A stretch of 64,000 nucleotides of DNA, from NCBI GenBank assembly GCA_034436335.1, contig DAOTVO010000048.1, forward strand, positions 27,538 to 91,537, in the 5' to 3' direction. The stretch comes from UBA877 sp034436335. GTDB lineage: Bacteria > Chloroflexota > Anaerolineae > Anaerolineales > Villigracilaceae. Numbering within the stretch: position 1 is the stretch's first letter; each line of letters begins with the position of its first letter. The notes under the pieces are model-generated. The model saw only the letters and a program-made list of their open reading frames with translations, was not told the origin of the DNA and made no database searches. Made by a program: the position numbers and the translations under genes. Shown here piece by piece: positions 1 to 11,370 of this stretch.

Positions 1-56
1 AGGCGCAGGCCGGCTTGTTTCAGGGCGGAGGCCAGGGATGTGGAGCGGGAATTCAT
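1..56 (-). CDS. N-terminus of a Fur-family-like regulator (cut by window edge)
   Basis: Only the first 18 codons are inside the window. An ATG at 56 on the minus strand opens a frame that includes LASALKQAGLR. Fur, PerR and Zur proteins commonly begin with an 'LKxAGLRxTxQR' helix, and that is the only reason for the name. The region upstream (57-110) is very AT-rich and lies between this gene and the divergent rhomboid gene, so it probably holds both promoters. The rest of the protein, including any metal ligands, is not visible, so the assignment is tentative. Confidence 0.4.
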   Translation of the reverse strand, partial: MNSRSTSLASALKQAGLR

Positions 57-161
57 TCTTTATACTCTTTATAGATTTGTACTTATTATAAAATAAATGC
101 GCAATTTGTCAAGTCCTTTCTTTCGAGCGGTTTGGAGTACAATTCTTTGTAGGAGATACCC

Positions 162-848
<687 letters not shown>

Positions 849-849
849 A

Positions 850-1031
850 AGGGGAGGCGAGGAGGAAAATCTTGATAATGGGCAGCACCAGCGCTTGAAC
901 GGCCTGGCACAACTGACCTTCCGTCTGCTCGCCGCCACCCGCCGCTCCACTTGCTCGATCAGGCCGATTTCCCGGCCGATCTCCGCCACGATGCCTAGAT
1001 GATCCAGCCTGCGTGTCTCATAACTCTCCAT
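850..1031 (-). pseudogene. Remnant of a DUF4277/IS1634-like transposase N-terminus
   Basis: The minus strand starts with MESYETRRLDHLGIVAEIG and REIGLIEQVE. This strongly resembles the N-terminal domain of IS1634-type transposases ('Y.TRRLDHLGIVAGIC.EIGLIE'). After RKVS the reading frame has to shift by one base to continue as CQAVQALVLPIIKIF, which fits the family's 'GQAVQALVLNGLG' continuation. It then runs into the 3' end of the rhomboid gene. The rest of the transposase is missing, so this is a decayed, truncated insertion sequence. The family identification is from memory of the motif. Confidence 0.6.
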
Positions 1032-1073
1032 TCCCCAAGCCTATCCCATAATTGCCCCCGCCGCTATTTTTGA

Positions 1074-1304
1074 GGGGCGGAATGTGGGTTGACGACTCTC
1101 ATGCGCCATCCGGGCGAGGTCATCTCTGCCGAAGACTTGGTGCGCGAAGTGTGGGGACCGCAATACGCCAACGAGATTGGCTTTGTGCGCCGCTCTATCT
1201 GGCATCTGCGCCAAAAGGTGGAAAAGGCACCAGAAAATCCGAAATACATCCACAACGTGCGCGGGCTTGGGTATCGTTTTGAAGCCAAGTGGGACAACTG
1301 CTAG
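1074..1304 (+). pseudogene. Remnant of an OmpR-type winged-helix DNA-binding domain
   Basis: The frame reads LTTLMRHPGEVISAEDLVRE, then VWG, SIWHLRQKVE, and YIHNVRGLGYRFE near the end. This is a nearly complete C-terminal winged helix of an OmpR/PhoB-class response regulator: recognition helix, then the conserved 'VRGxGYRF' wing. The receiver domain is absent and a TGA at 1071-1073 precedes the frame, so translation could only start at a TTG (1089) or the internal ATG (1101). The stop codon lies inside a palindrome (1288-1317). A free-standing 71-residue DNA-binding protein is possible, but a truncated regulator next to a dead transposase is likelier. Confidence 0.6.
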
Positions 1305-1317
1305 CAGTGGTCCTACT
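1288..1317. repeat. GGACAACT-type palindrome between two convergent gene ends
   Basis: An imperfect inverted repeat of about 30 bp with the core GGGACAACTGC...GCAGTGGTCC. It supplies the stop codon of the winged-helix remnant (1302-1304) and of the convergent beta-helix lipoprotein (1313-1315). Similar palindromes occur at 18762, 21425, 22187, 25423 and 45309. No T-tract follows, so it is a repeat first and only possibly a terminator. Confidence 0.7.
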
Positions 1318-2791
1318 GCTCATACGCCCCGAGGTCCGGCGGAGCGGCGCGCGGACGCCCCTCCAGGTCAACGGCTGGAGCGCCGTCGGGGGTGCCCGTT
1401 CCCAGGGCCGGGCTGCCGGCTTGCAGGTGATAGTCGCCCGTCTCGCCCCAGGCCGGGCGGACGAAGCGCGGGTCGCCGCAGAAATTCGCCGCGCCCAGCG
1501 AGGCGAGGTCGGCGCAGGTGTAGGTCTGTTCGCCGTGAATCAGCAAGATGTCGTTCTGCGGAAAGAAGAACAGGGTGTGGTCAAGCGTGAGCGTGCTGGC
1601 CGGGGCGAGGTAGATGGGCGATTCGGGGCCACGCGCGCTGAAGATGACGTTGCGCATCGTGACATGGGCAGGGACGTTGGGGAAGTCATACTGCACGTAC
1701 ATCAGGTAGTTGTGGCCGAGGAAGTCGTCCACGGTGACGTTGATAATCTCGAACTGGGCGCCGGCCTGCTCTTCGGGGGCGATGACGATGGCCGCCCAGG
1801 GGGTCGGGTCGGGGTTCCCGTCGCCGCGGCCGTAGATGAGCGTGTTCTCGACCCGGCTGCCGGGACCCCACAGTTTGACGCCGTCGCAGGAGTTGTTGGC
1901 CACAATCGTCTGGCGGATGGTGGTGTTGGCGGCCTTTGAGTCCAGGCCGTCGCCGTAGTTGTGTTCGGCGAGGACGCCCTCGAGCAGGATGGGGCCCTGC
2001 GATGGTTCGATGCCGAAGCCATCCGGGCGGTCGTAGGGACGGTTGGCGCCGTCGCCGCCCTGGTAGTAGTGTCCGCTCCAGGAGAGGGAGGTGTTGCGGA
2101 TGATCACGTTCCGCCAGCCGCCGGCCTCGCCGGCCGGGCCGCCCAGCGCGCCGAAGCCGGCGTACTCGATGCGCGAATTCAGGATTTGCAGGTCGTCCAC
2201 GTCCTGGATGTTCATGCCGAATTCGTCCACGTGGTGGATATAGAGGTCCTCAAGGATAATGTGGGCGGCGGGCGCGCCCAGGATTTCGAGTCCGTCGCGG
2301 AACCAGGCTGCCTGGCCGTGGGCTGAGTCGTCGTGGGTGATTTCGAGGTTGGCGAGGCGCACGTAACGGACGCCGGCCAGGTTGACGGCGGTCATCAGGT
2401 TCTCGCCTCCAGCCAGGACGGGGCGGTCCCCCTCCTCGCCTCGGATGGTGATCCAGGCCTCGGGGGCGCCGGAGGGCGGGGTGAGGATGTCGGCGTCGTA
2501 TTCCGTCAAGACGTAGCGCCCGCCCTGAATGATGAGCGTGTCGCCCGGCCGGAGTTGGCGCGAGGCGTAGCCGGGACTGGCCCAGGGCTGCTCGCGCGTG
2601 CCGGGGTTCGAGTCCGAGCCGTTCGGGGCGACGTAGTAGGTCTGGCCGGGGCCGGAGGGAAGAGACGTTGCCTCGCCCGATTCGGGCGCGTTGTCGGTCT
2701 CGATCATTGGAGCCGAGGGTATGGATAGATTACATGCCGTCAGAAAGAGAATAGCGCCCAGCGACACGAGCACGCTCATTTTCTGGTTCAT
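1313..2791 (-). CDS. Secreted right-handed beta-helix lipoprotein
   Basis: The mature part begins with YYVAPNGSDSNPGTREQPW, the usual opening of pectate-lyase-like/DUF1565 beta-helix proteins. It is followed by repeated short strands ending in N, D or G (for example VRYVRLANLEITHDDSA and AHIILEDLYIHHVDEFGMN), as in PbH1/NosD-type repeats. The start chosen is MNQKMSVLVSLGAILFLTAC, a lipoprotein signal with lipobox LTAC; an ATG nine codons further upstream adds nothing to the signal. The protein should be anchored outside the membrane and may bind or cleave a polysaccharide, but no catalytic set can be named. It is last in a row of three lipoprotein genes. Confidence 0.82.
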   Translation of the reverse strand: MNQKMSVLVSLGAILFLTACNLSIPSAPMIETDNAPESGEATSLPSGPGQTYYVAPNGSDSNPGTREQPWASPGYASRQLRPGDTLIIQGGRYVLTEYDADILTPPSGAPEAWITIRGEEGDRPVLAGGENLMTAVNLAGVRYVRLANLEITHDDSAHGQAAWFRDGLEILGAPAAHIILEDLYIHHVDEFGMNIQDVDDLQILNSRIEYAGFGALGGPAGEAGGWRNVIIRNTSLSWSGHYYQGGDGANRPYDRPDGFGIEPSQGPILLEGVLAEHNYGDGLDSKAANTTIRQTIVANNSCDGVKLWGPGSRVENTLIYGRGDGNPDPTPWAAIVIAPEEQAGAQFEIINVTVDDFLGHNYLMYVQYDFPNVPAHVTMRNVIFSARGPESPIYLAPASTLTLDHTLFFFPQNDILLIHGEQTYTCADLASLGAANFCGDPRFVRPAWGETGDYHLQAGSPALGTGTPDGAPAVDLEGRPRAAPPDLGAYEQ

Positions 2792-2808
2792 GAGGGTATC
2801 TCTTATGA

Positions 2809-3579
2809 TCATCGGCAATCTACTTCATGAAATGCGCTCCACTCGGAGAAGATGGCGACAGGGGAGAGAATCTCGATGCGGATTCGGTAACTGCCATCTC
2901 CCGTGACCCGCCACTCGCCTTCCACGGTGTACGTTCCGGCGGCGACCTCGAGAGAATGCTCCGGCCCGACGAAGTTGTCGCTGCGATGCCAGCGATAGTG
3001 TAGTATACCACTTTCTTCGCCGCTCAGGGTAATCTCAGCCCAGACGCGAAAGGTGTGCGGGCAGGTCCCCTGCCAGGGTTCGGAGGGCACAAAAGCGCGG
3101 ACGGAGGTCACCGTCAAGGGCTGCGGAGTTGGGGAGGGCGGCGGGGTCATCTCTGGCAGGAGAAGCGCATCCCCGCCAACAAGGGTGGCATATTCGCCCC
3201 ACAGCCAGCACAGCCCTGTTCCGTGCGGTGTTCGGATGATCCAGTAGTTGGCGGCCGGATAGCGCCCAACCGCCTCGGCAGTTTCTCCGACGTTAAGAAC
3301 ATCGAGCAGGTCATACTCCCTTCCCGGGCCAGCGCGGCAATTGGTGGCTGCGGAGACGGTCAACAACACAGGCTGGGGCAGCGGGGTGACGAAAACCGTA
3401 GGCGAAGGGCTGGCGGAAGGGCTGGCAGGCAGATTCGCTCCAGCCGCAGCGGTGACGGTCTGGGCGACCAACGTGTCAATGACGCTCATCGGCGTCGGGC
3501 CTGCGGCTGGCGGCAGGCCGCAGGCCATGACCACCAGAATGCAGAGCAATACAACGGCAAGAGGACGTTTTCGGTTCAT
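2809..3579 (-). CDS. Lipoprotein with bacterial SH3-like domain
   Basis: The protein opens with MNRKRPLAVVLLCILVVMAC, a lipoprotein signal with lipobox. A low-complexity Ser/Pro/Thr linker follows, then an SH3b-type stretch at about residues 72-135 (TNCRAGPGREYDLLDVLNVG, then YWIIRTPHGTGLCWLWGEYA). The 'NxRxGPGxxYxxxxxLxxGxxxxVxG' pattern is typical of bacterial SH3 domains found in many extracellular proteins. The C-terminal 100 residues form a beta-rich segment with two cysteines and no family I recognise. It lies between two other lipoprotein genes with 18-29 bp gaps, so the three are probably cotranscribed. Function unknown. Confidence 0.8.
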   Translation of the reverse strand: MNRKRPLAVVLLCILVVMACGLPPAAGPTPMSVIDTLVAQTVTAAAGANLPASPSASPSPTVFVTPLPQPVLLTVSAATNCRAGPGREYDLLDVLNVGETAEAVGRYPAANYWIIRTPHGTGLCWLWGEYATLVGGDALLLPEMTPPPSPTPQPLTVTSVRAFVPSEPWQGTCPHTFRVWAEITLSGEESGILHYRWHRSDNFVGPEHSLEVAAGTYTVEGEWRVTGDGSYRIRIEILSPVAIFSEWSAFHEVDCR

Positions 3580-3608
3580 CTGCGTTTCTCCAAAAGGGAA
3601 TGAACTGG

Positions 3609-5702
3609 CTACGGGCTTTTACATACCCCGGCAGCGCTATCCCACCAGCAGGATTCCGGCGGCAGACCGTGCTCTTTGCAGGTATCCGGCGTGGTGTACT
3701 GGTTGCAGGGATCCACCGGTTGCGGTTCTTCGGGCTGTTGTGGCGCTTCGCAGGGCAGGAAGCCGGCGCGCGGGAATTCTTGACAATGCTCTACCCCTCC
3801 GATGGTCAGGCAAATCGTCATCGGGCACTCGGTGGTCGGCTCCGGGCAATAGCAGTACAACCAGGAGGGATGTCCGCCCACGGGAACGCAGGCGCAGGTG
3901 TTCTCGCAGTCATACACTCGATACCCGTTCAGTCGGTCTTGTAGGTCGGAGAGACCGGTGTCGATGGTGACGAAAGCGATGTTTTCATTCTGGCAGCCGT
4001 AGCCGAGCAGTTGCCAGGATATATCAGGAGGCAGACAATTTGCCGGATAGGGCAGGCTCACGAAATGCGGGCAGGCGGATTCGGCACAAAAGTGGAAAGT
4101 GAGATTCCCGTCGGGGTCTGGCTGGAAAGGTACTGTTCCCGGGCAGATCAGGACCACATCTTGTGGCGGCCCGCCCGGCGGCTCATAAATACGTGTGCAA
4201 TCGGACGGGACGGTCCATCCGCCGACGATCCCTTCGCCGCTGCCGATCAAAACATGCGTCAACTCCTCCTCCACCCATTCTATGAGCGCCGGATCGTTCG
4301 ATTTGCAGACCAGGTCAATGCTGGCCGCCTGGTTGCACACCACATCGCAGCCGGTCATCCAGTTTTCGCTGGTGCAGTGAGTCTCTTGGAGCACGTACAA
4401 CTCCCTGCAAGCAACAGCCCGGTTGGTCGCCCTGTCCATCGTACAGACCTGGGCGACATAGTATCTATCGCCCATGCCGCCGGGGCGGGTTCCCAGACGG
4501 TCGGCAGGCCCGGCGCAGTGGAGCAAGTGTTGGGTGGAATCGTATGCGCAGGGGAAAGTATCGGCGCCGGTCGAGTAAAGTGCACCGCTGAAACGGTAGG
4601 CATTCTCGAACTCTTCCGAGACATCGAAGCGGATGTGAAGATGAACGTTGCCGCTTGCATCCGGGCAGGTCGAAAAGACTTCTGCCAGTTCGGCCCAAAG
4701 ATCGGGATTCTCTCCTATCCTGGCTCCCACCTGCGATGGTCCGGAGGAATCGGGCAAGGCGTGTCCCGGCGCCGGCAGGGTCAGGTCAATGGGCCAGGAT
4801 TCGGTTTGAGCCACGCAGCGAAAGCCGAGATCATCATAGGGGAAGTGAGAATGAGCAAAGGCGCGCGCCGTAGCGCGGACGTCCTGCGGGTAAGAGTTCC
4901 AACTGCCGCCGCGCACCACCTTGAAGGGTTGCTCCGGATTCGAAGGGGTGAACGGCCCGAACGGATTGGCCGCCGGCGAAGCGGCGTAGTAGTCGGCGCC
5001 GTACCAATCGTTGACCCATTCCCAGACGTTGCCGGACATGTCGAGCAGGCCAAACGGGCTGATCCCCAGCGGATAGGCACCTACTTGGCGCGTATCCGGT
5101 GGGGTAAGACAGCCGAACATGTTGAGGCGGTCGCAGGCCGGGCCGGGATCGTCCCCCCAGGGATAGAGAAATCCTTCGGCGCCGCGCGCAGCCAGTTCCC
5201 ACTCGGCCTCGGTTGGCAGGCGTCCGCCCGCCCAATGGCAGTAGTCGCGCGCCATGTTCCAGTCCACGCCAACGACCGGGTAGTCGGCATAGGCCGGGTC
5301 GTTGTAGTGCGAGGTGGGGCCGTTGGGCAGCGGCTGGACGGGGAAACAGGCGCCGGCGCGCACGCATTCGGCGTACATGCGGTTAGTGACCTCGCGGGTG
5401 TAGATGTAAAAACCATCCAAACTGACCTGGTGAGCGGGGTGTTCGTCGTCGTCTGCCAGGGTGTCGCTGGCTGCAGCGCCCATGACGAAGGTCGTCGGCG
5501 GAATGTAGGTGACGGCGGCGCCGTCGGTGTTGGTCGGGCCGGGGCTGCCGCCGGTTGCCCCGCCTTCCCATGTCTGCTGAACGGGCATGTCGGTTGGACC
5601 CCCGCCATCGGAGCGGCTGAGATTGCAGGCGCCCAACAGCGCCATCAGGATGAAAATCATCAGAATTGGGCCGCGCCAGGCGGTCAGAAACGGCCTGTTC
5701 AT
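3609..5702 (-). CDS. Lipoprotein with SUMF1/formylglycine-generating-enzyme-like domain
   Basis: The start used is MNRPFLTAWRGPILMIFILM, whose signal ends in lipobox LLGAC; the open frame extends further upstream but without a better signal. After a linker, residues about 65-310 form an FGE/SUMF1-type domain: EHPAHQVSLDGFYI, GGRLPTEAEWELAARG, GNVWEWVNDWY, VRGGSW and GFRC. The remaining 390 residues are cysteine-rich (for example CENTCACVPVGGHPSWLYCY) and match nothing I know. True formylglycine-generating enzymes are not usually membrane-anchored lipoproteins with such a tail, so this is more likely a binding protein on the same fold. It is first of three lipoprotein genes downstream of a response regulator. 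Confidence 0.82.
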   Translation of the reverse strand: MNRPFLTAWRGPILMIFILMALLGACNLSRSDGGGPTDMPVQQTWEGGATGGSPGPTNTDGAAVTYIPPTTFVMGAAASDTLADDDEHPAHQVSLDGFYIYTREVTNRMYAECVRAGACFPVQPLPNGPTSHYNDPAYADYPVVGVDWNMARDYCHWAGGRLPTEAEWELAARGAEGFLYPWGDDPGPACDRLNMFGCLTPPDTRQVGAYPLGISPFGLLDMSGNVWEWVNDWYGADYYAASPAANPFGPFTPSNPEQPFKVVRGGSWNSYPQDVRATARAFAHSHFPYDDLGFRCVAQTESWPIDLTLPAPGHALPDSSGPSQVGARIGENPDLWAELAEVFSTCPDASGNVHLHIRFDVSEEFENAYRFSGALYSTGADTFPCAYDSTQHLLHCAGPADRLGTRPGGMGDRYYVAQVCTMDRATNRAVACRELYVLQETHCTSENWMTGCDVVCNQAASIDLVCKSNDPALIEWVEEELTHVLIGSGEGIVGGWTVPSDCTRIYEPPGGPPQDVVLICPGTVPFQPDPDGNLTFHFCAESACPHFVSLPYPANCLPPDISWQLLGYGCQNENIAFVTIDTGLSDLQDRLNGYRVYDCENTCACVPVGGHPSWLYCYCPEPTTECPMTICLTIGGVEHCQEFPRAGFLPCEAPQQPEEPQPVDPCNQYTTPDTCKEHGLPPESCWWDSAAGVCKSP

Positions 5703-5820
5703 TGCTGCCTCCTGCGCCGGGGGAATAGGCAAACCGGCGCAATACCAGCATAGCGTCCCTGCCTCAGTAACGGCAAGAGAAAAAATACCCACGCTTGGGA
5801 AGAAAAAAGTACCCCCCATT

Positions 5821-5861
5821 GCAGACTTCCGAAGTCTGACAGCCTGGAAAGGCTGTCCTAC
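5821..5861. repeat. Short double hairpin of the AFQPV (GGACAGCCTTTC) repeat family
   Basis: Two adjacent small inverted repeats, GCAGACTTCCGAAGTCTGAC and AGCCTGGAAAGGCT, followed by GTCCTAC. The same words recur in the sensor kinase gene (15801-15966). It lies between the response regulator stop and the lipoprotein cluster and overlaps the last codon of the regulator. Confidence 0.55.
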
Positions 5862-6523
5862 TCCTCCAGCGAAGCCCAGCCCTTGCGCAGGGCAAGCAGG
5901 GCAGCCTGGGTGCGGCTGTTGACGTGCAGTTTGCGGTAGATTTCGCTCAGGCGGTTGGCGACGGTGCGCCCGGAAAGGTGCAGAGTCTGGGCGACGGTCT
6001 TGTTATCGGCCCCCTGCGCCACCAGACGGAGGACCTGCATCTCGCCCTCGGTCAGGTCTTCCAGGCCCTCGGCCTTTTCTGCGGCGCGGCTCAGGCGGCG
6101 GAACTCGTCCAGCAAACGGGCCGCCAGCCCAGGGTCCAGAAGCGCCTCGCCGCGCCCGACGCGGCGGACGGCCTCGACCAGGTCGCGCTCGTCAATGTCC
6201 TTGAGCAGGTAGCCCTGCGCGCCGGCCTTGAGCGCCTCGAAGACGTAGCGGTCTTCGCGGAACATGGTCAGGACGAGGACGCGCGCCCTGGGGCAGGCTT
6301 CGACGATCTGCCGCGTCGCCTCCACCCCGTCCAGGGCGGGCATCTGGATGTCCATCAGGACGACGTCGGGGCAGGTTTCGCGCGCCAGGCGGACGGCTTC
6401 CTGCCCGTTTTCGGCCTCGGCAACGACGGTCAGGCCGCCGGCGGCCTCGCAGACGCGCCGCAATCCCTGACGGAACAGGCGGTGGTCATCGGCGAGCAGG
6501 AGGCGGAGGGGAATGCGCTGCAT
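5858..6523 (-). CDS. NarL/FixJ-type response regulator
   Basis: The receiver domain spans residues 1-125, with the acidic pair in LLLADDHRLF, the phospho-acceptor Asp in DVVLMDIQMPALDGVEATRQ, and the conserved Lys in GYLLKDIDERDL. A LuxR-type helix-turn-helix fills the C-terminus (LTEGEMQVLRLVAQGADNKT, then VANRLSEIYRKLHVNSRTQA). Such regulators are normally phosphorylated by HisKA_3 kinases like the one at 14971-18567, now 8 kb upstream on the same strand. The first 13 codons overlap the end of the nucleotidyltransferase gene and no Shine-Dalgarno sequence is obvious before the ATG. A diverged copy of its 5' end with a good Shine-Dalgarno lies at 7622-7681, suggesting rearrangement. Confidence 0.92.
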   Translation of the reverse strand: MQRIPLRLLLADDHRLFRQGLRRVCEAAGGLTVVAEAENGQEAVRLARETCPDVVLMDIQMPALDGVEATRQIVEACPRARVLVLTMFREDRYVFEALKAGAQGYLLKDIDERDLVEAVRRVGRGEALLDPGLAARLLDEFRRLSRAAEKAEGLEDLTEGEMQVLRLVAQGADNKTVAQTLHLSGRTVANRLSEIYRKLHVNSRTQAALLALRKGWASLEE

Positions 6524-7046
6524 CAGAAAATGATCTATTCAAGCGTTTCTTCAATTCTTGCAGATGGTCAAGGATTTCAGGATGGAAGTCAAATTTACCC
6601 GCCTGCGTCAATGCTGATTCGACGACGCGCTCGAATGCTTGCGCTTCTACGAAACCGTTTTCAACAAGAAAAACAATATCGGCAAGATCGGTATCGAAGC
6701 CGCGATCCAATTTGCTGAGCGCAATGCTGTACGGATCAGCGACATATACTTCTAGGTTCCCAAATTGACCGATGCGAACATGGCGTTTCTCGCTTCCCTC
6801 CGGCAAGGGGATAAAGCGATCTAAAGGGACTGGCTCAAGGTGGATTTCCAGTTCTCTAGCGATCTGCAGGATAGTTCGATGCAATTCACTGGGATTTACA
6901 TCATCGCCGAAGAAGTCAACATCCATCGTTGGACGCGGACTTCCTAGAAGAGCCAAAGCACTGCCACCAATGAGAATCACTTGGGAACCGGGCGGGACTC
7001 GCTTTCCCAGCATGTTCAGTACAGTACGGATTTCCAGGTTGTCCAT
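6486..7046 (-). CDS. Nucleotidyltransferase-fold protein (DUF6036-like)
   Basis: The sequence VILIGGSALALLGSPRPTMD followed by VDFF carries the GGSA(L)...DxD signature of minimal nucleotidyltransferases (pol-beta fold) of the kind found in toxin-antitoxin and resistance cassettes. The start chosen (MDNLEIRTVLNMLGKRV) is two bases past the stop codon of the upstream gene; a longer frame would overlap that gene by 60 bases. The C-terminal dozen residues (SPPPPARR) are read across the response-regulator start and look acquired. Paired with the 164-residue protein upstream, it may be one half of a two-gene toxin-antitoxin-like unit. The substrate is unknown. Confidence 0.72.
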   Translation of the reverse strand: MDNLEIRTVLNMLGKRVPPGSQVILIGGSALALLGSPRPTMDVDFFGDDVNPSELHRTILQIARELEIHLEPVPLDRFIPLPEGSEKRHVRIGQFGNLEVYVADPYSIALSKLDRGFDTDLADIVFLVENGFVEAQAFERVVESALTQAGKFDFHPEILDHLQELKKRLNRSFSDAAHSPPPPARR

Positions 7047-7050
7047 GCTG

Positions 7051-7545
7051 TCAAGCCTTTCTCCATTCCAGTCCCTTGCGCCAGACTTGCGCTGCGTGGT
7101 GGTATGTGCCAAACCAGTTGACTTGCGCGCCGCTCAATTCCCGCTGCCGTTTTGCCAATGCGCGCAGGTTTTCCTCGGGGTCTTCTCCGAGTTTTAGATT
7201 TAATTCACCCGAAAACAGATCGGGCAACGGCTTGCTTTGCGGGGAAAAGATTTGTTGCAGGCAAAGCGCCGCCGTGTAATAGCACTGAAGTGTGAGCCGC
7301 GCTGCGGGTTGCAGCCGATGCGCAGCAGCCTGCGCATACAAAGCGAATTCGGGGTGCTCCAAGAAGAGGGGAATAAGCGCCAGCCGTAGGCGCGCTTCAT
7401 CGCTCTGGGCAAGGGCGGCTAGCAAGTGCTCCGGTTGTCTGGAAAGCATTTCGTCTTTATCCTGCCCGCCCATGATGAAGCGAACCCCCAGCACATTCAA
7501 GGTGTTTGCCAGTTGGTCACCGGTAATCGAGAAGGATGCGCTCAT
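7051..7545 (-). CDS. Hypothetical protein paired with the nucleotidyltransferase
   Basis: A 164-residue, largely helical protein without signal peptide or membrane segment. It contains QCYYTAALCLQQIFSPQSKP and ends RQRELSGAQVNWFGTYHHAA, QVWRKG. I do not recognise a family. It precedes the nucleotidyltransferase gene, with its TCA stop complement (7051-7053) almost touching that gene's start, so the two are probably translated together. Helical partners encoded next to minimal nucleotidyltransferases are often HEPN proteins, but the HEPN RxxxxH motif is not evident, so that is not claimed. Confidence 0.6.
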   Translation of the reverse strand: MSASFSITGDQLANTLNVLGVRFIMGGQDKDEMLSRQPEHLLAALAQSDEARLRLALIPLFLEHPEFALYAQAAAHRLQPAARLTLQCYYTAALCLQQIFSPQSKPLPDLFSGELNLKLGEDPEENLRALAKRQRELSGAQVNWFGTYHHAAQVWRKGLEWRKA

Positions 7546-7621
7546 TATTTGAAATTATATCGCAGCATGGGCAATCGGCATGTCCCACTGCAAAAATGAA
7601 ACGATTTTCGTCAACGCTCAA

Positions 7622-7681
7622 CCGCAGTCCTTAGCGGAACAGGCGGTGGTCATCGGCGAGGAGGAGGCGGAGGGGAGGCAT
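7622..7681 (-). pseudogene. Broken 5' end of a second NarL-type response regulator
   Basis: An ATG (7681) preceded by an AGGAGG Shine-Dalgarno starts MPPLRLLLADDHRLFR, almost the same as the intact regulator's IPLRLLLADDHRLFR. The next codon is TAA where the intact gene has CAG, then GLR continues the homology before it is lost. The remnant starts 15 bases after the YgjP-like gene. It differs from the intact copy at several positions, so it is an old duplication or a different paralogue rather than a fresh target-site duplication. Confidence 0.75.
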
Positions 7682-7695
7682 GGGAAAGGGACCTC

Positions 7696-8000
7696 CTAAC
7701 TTTCGTGCAAATACGCCTTGAGCAGCGCCTTGAACAGCCGCCCGTGATTGGGCACTTTGAGATGCAGCAACTCGTGGACGATGACTTCGCGGCGAAACTC
7801 GGCGGGCTGATGCAGCAGGTCGGTATCGAAGGTGAGACGCCCATGCGAGGAGCAACTCGCCCACTTGCGTTTCATCGGGCGGATGCGAACCTCGCGCGGG
7901 GTCACGCCCATTTGCCGCGCCCAGGCTTCGACCTCGGTACGAAACAGGTCGAAGGGCACAGCTTGCTCCAACGGTTGCCATTCGGGGAGGGCGGCTTTTC

Positions 8001-8004
<4 letters not shown>
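7696..8004 (-). CDS. YgjP-like (DUF45) zinc metallopeptidase
   Basis: The protein has only 102 residues. The zinc-binding HExxH motif is in VIVHELLHLKVPNHGRLF, with the third-ligand region expected in the 'N/GHxxxF' segment just after it. This is the YgjP/SprT-like DUF45 pattern, also recalled by RPMKRKWASCSSHGRLTFD ('KxxWGSCSxxGxxxxN' in the family). The family is usually over 200 residues, so the N-terminal part is missing or dispensable here. It overlaps the hsdR stop by four bases and so belongs to the type I restriction operon, a neighbourhood I have seen for this family. Its exact role there is unknown. Confidence 0.85.
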
Positions 8005-10940
<2,936 letters not shown>

Positions 10941-10956
10941 GCGGGGCTCCCGATAT

Positions 10957-11370
10957 TAACCACAGAGTACACAGAGAACACAGAGTGTTTTGTTTTTTTT
11001 CACCACAGAGTGCACGGAGAACACAGAGTGTTTTTTCACCACAGAGTGCACGGAGAACACAGAGTTTTTTTCACCACAGAGTGCACGGAGAACACAGAGT
11101 TTTTTTCACCACAGAGTGCACGGAGAACACAGAGTGTTTTTTCACCACAGAGTGCACGGAGAACACAGAGTGTTTTGTTTTTTTCACCACAGAGTGCACG
11201 GAGAACACAGAGTGTTTTGTTTTTTTCACCACAGAGTGCACGGAGAACACAGAGTTTTTTTCACCACAGAGTGCACGGAGAACACAGAGTGTTTTTTCAC
11301 CACAGAGTGCACGGAGAACACAGAGTTTTTTGTTTTTTTTCTCCGTGCTCTCTGTGTTCTCTGTGGTGAA
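10957..11370. repeat. Tandem array of CACAGAG repeats upstream of hsdR
   Basis: One variant unit and nine identical copies of a 29-base unit (CACCACAGAGTGCACGGAGA plus ACACAGAGT) follow each other. They are separated only by T-rich spacers of about 5 to 16 bases (TTTTTT, GTTTTGTTTTTTT). The array closes with one inverted unit (CTCCGTGCTCTCTGTGTTCT and CTGTGGTGAA). It fills the whole gap between the GxxExxY gene and hsdR, so hsdR transcription and translation must run through or start beside it. Spacers are not unique, so it is not a CRISPR array. Confidence 0.95.

Noticed and set aside
3609..5702. Formylglycine-generating enzyme for sulfatase activation
   Set aside because: It is a lipoprotein with a long cysteine-rich tail, no sulfatase is nearby, and the motifs visible are those of the general SUMF1 fold rather than the active-site cysteine pair.
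4011..5753. A 580-codon open frame opposite the SUMF1-like lipoprotein
   Set aside because: It is a shadow produced by GC-rich codon use; the minus-strand gene has a signal peptide, lipobox and conserved domain.
6486..7545. Calling the nucleotidyltransferase pair an MNT/HEPN toxin-antitoxin system
   Set aside because: The partner does not show the RxxxxH motif of HEPN proteins, so the specific name is not supported.
10957..11370. Possible CRISPR array
   Set aside because: The units are regular, but spacers are 5-16 bases of T-rich sequence with no diversity, there is an inverted terminal unit, and no cas genes are near.
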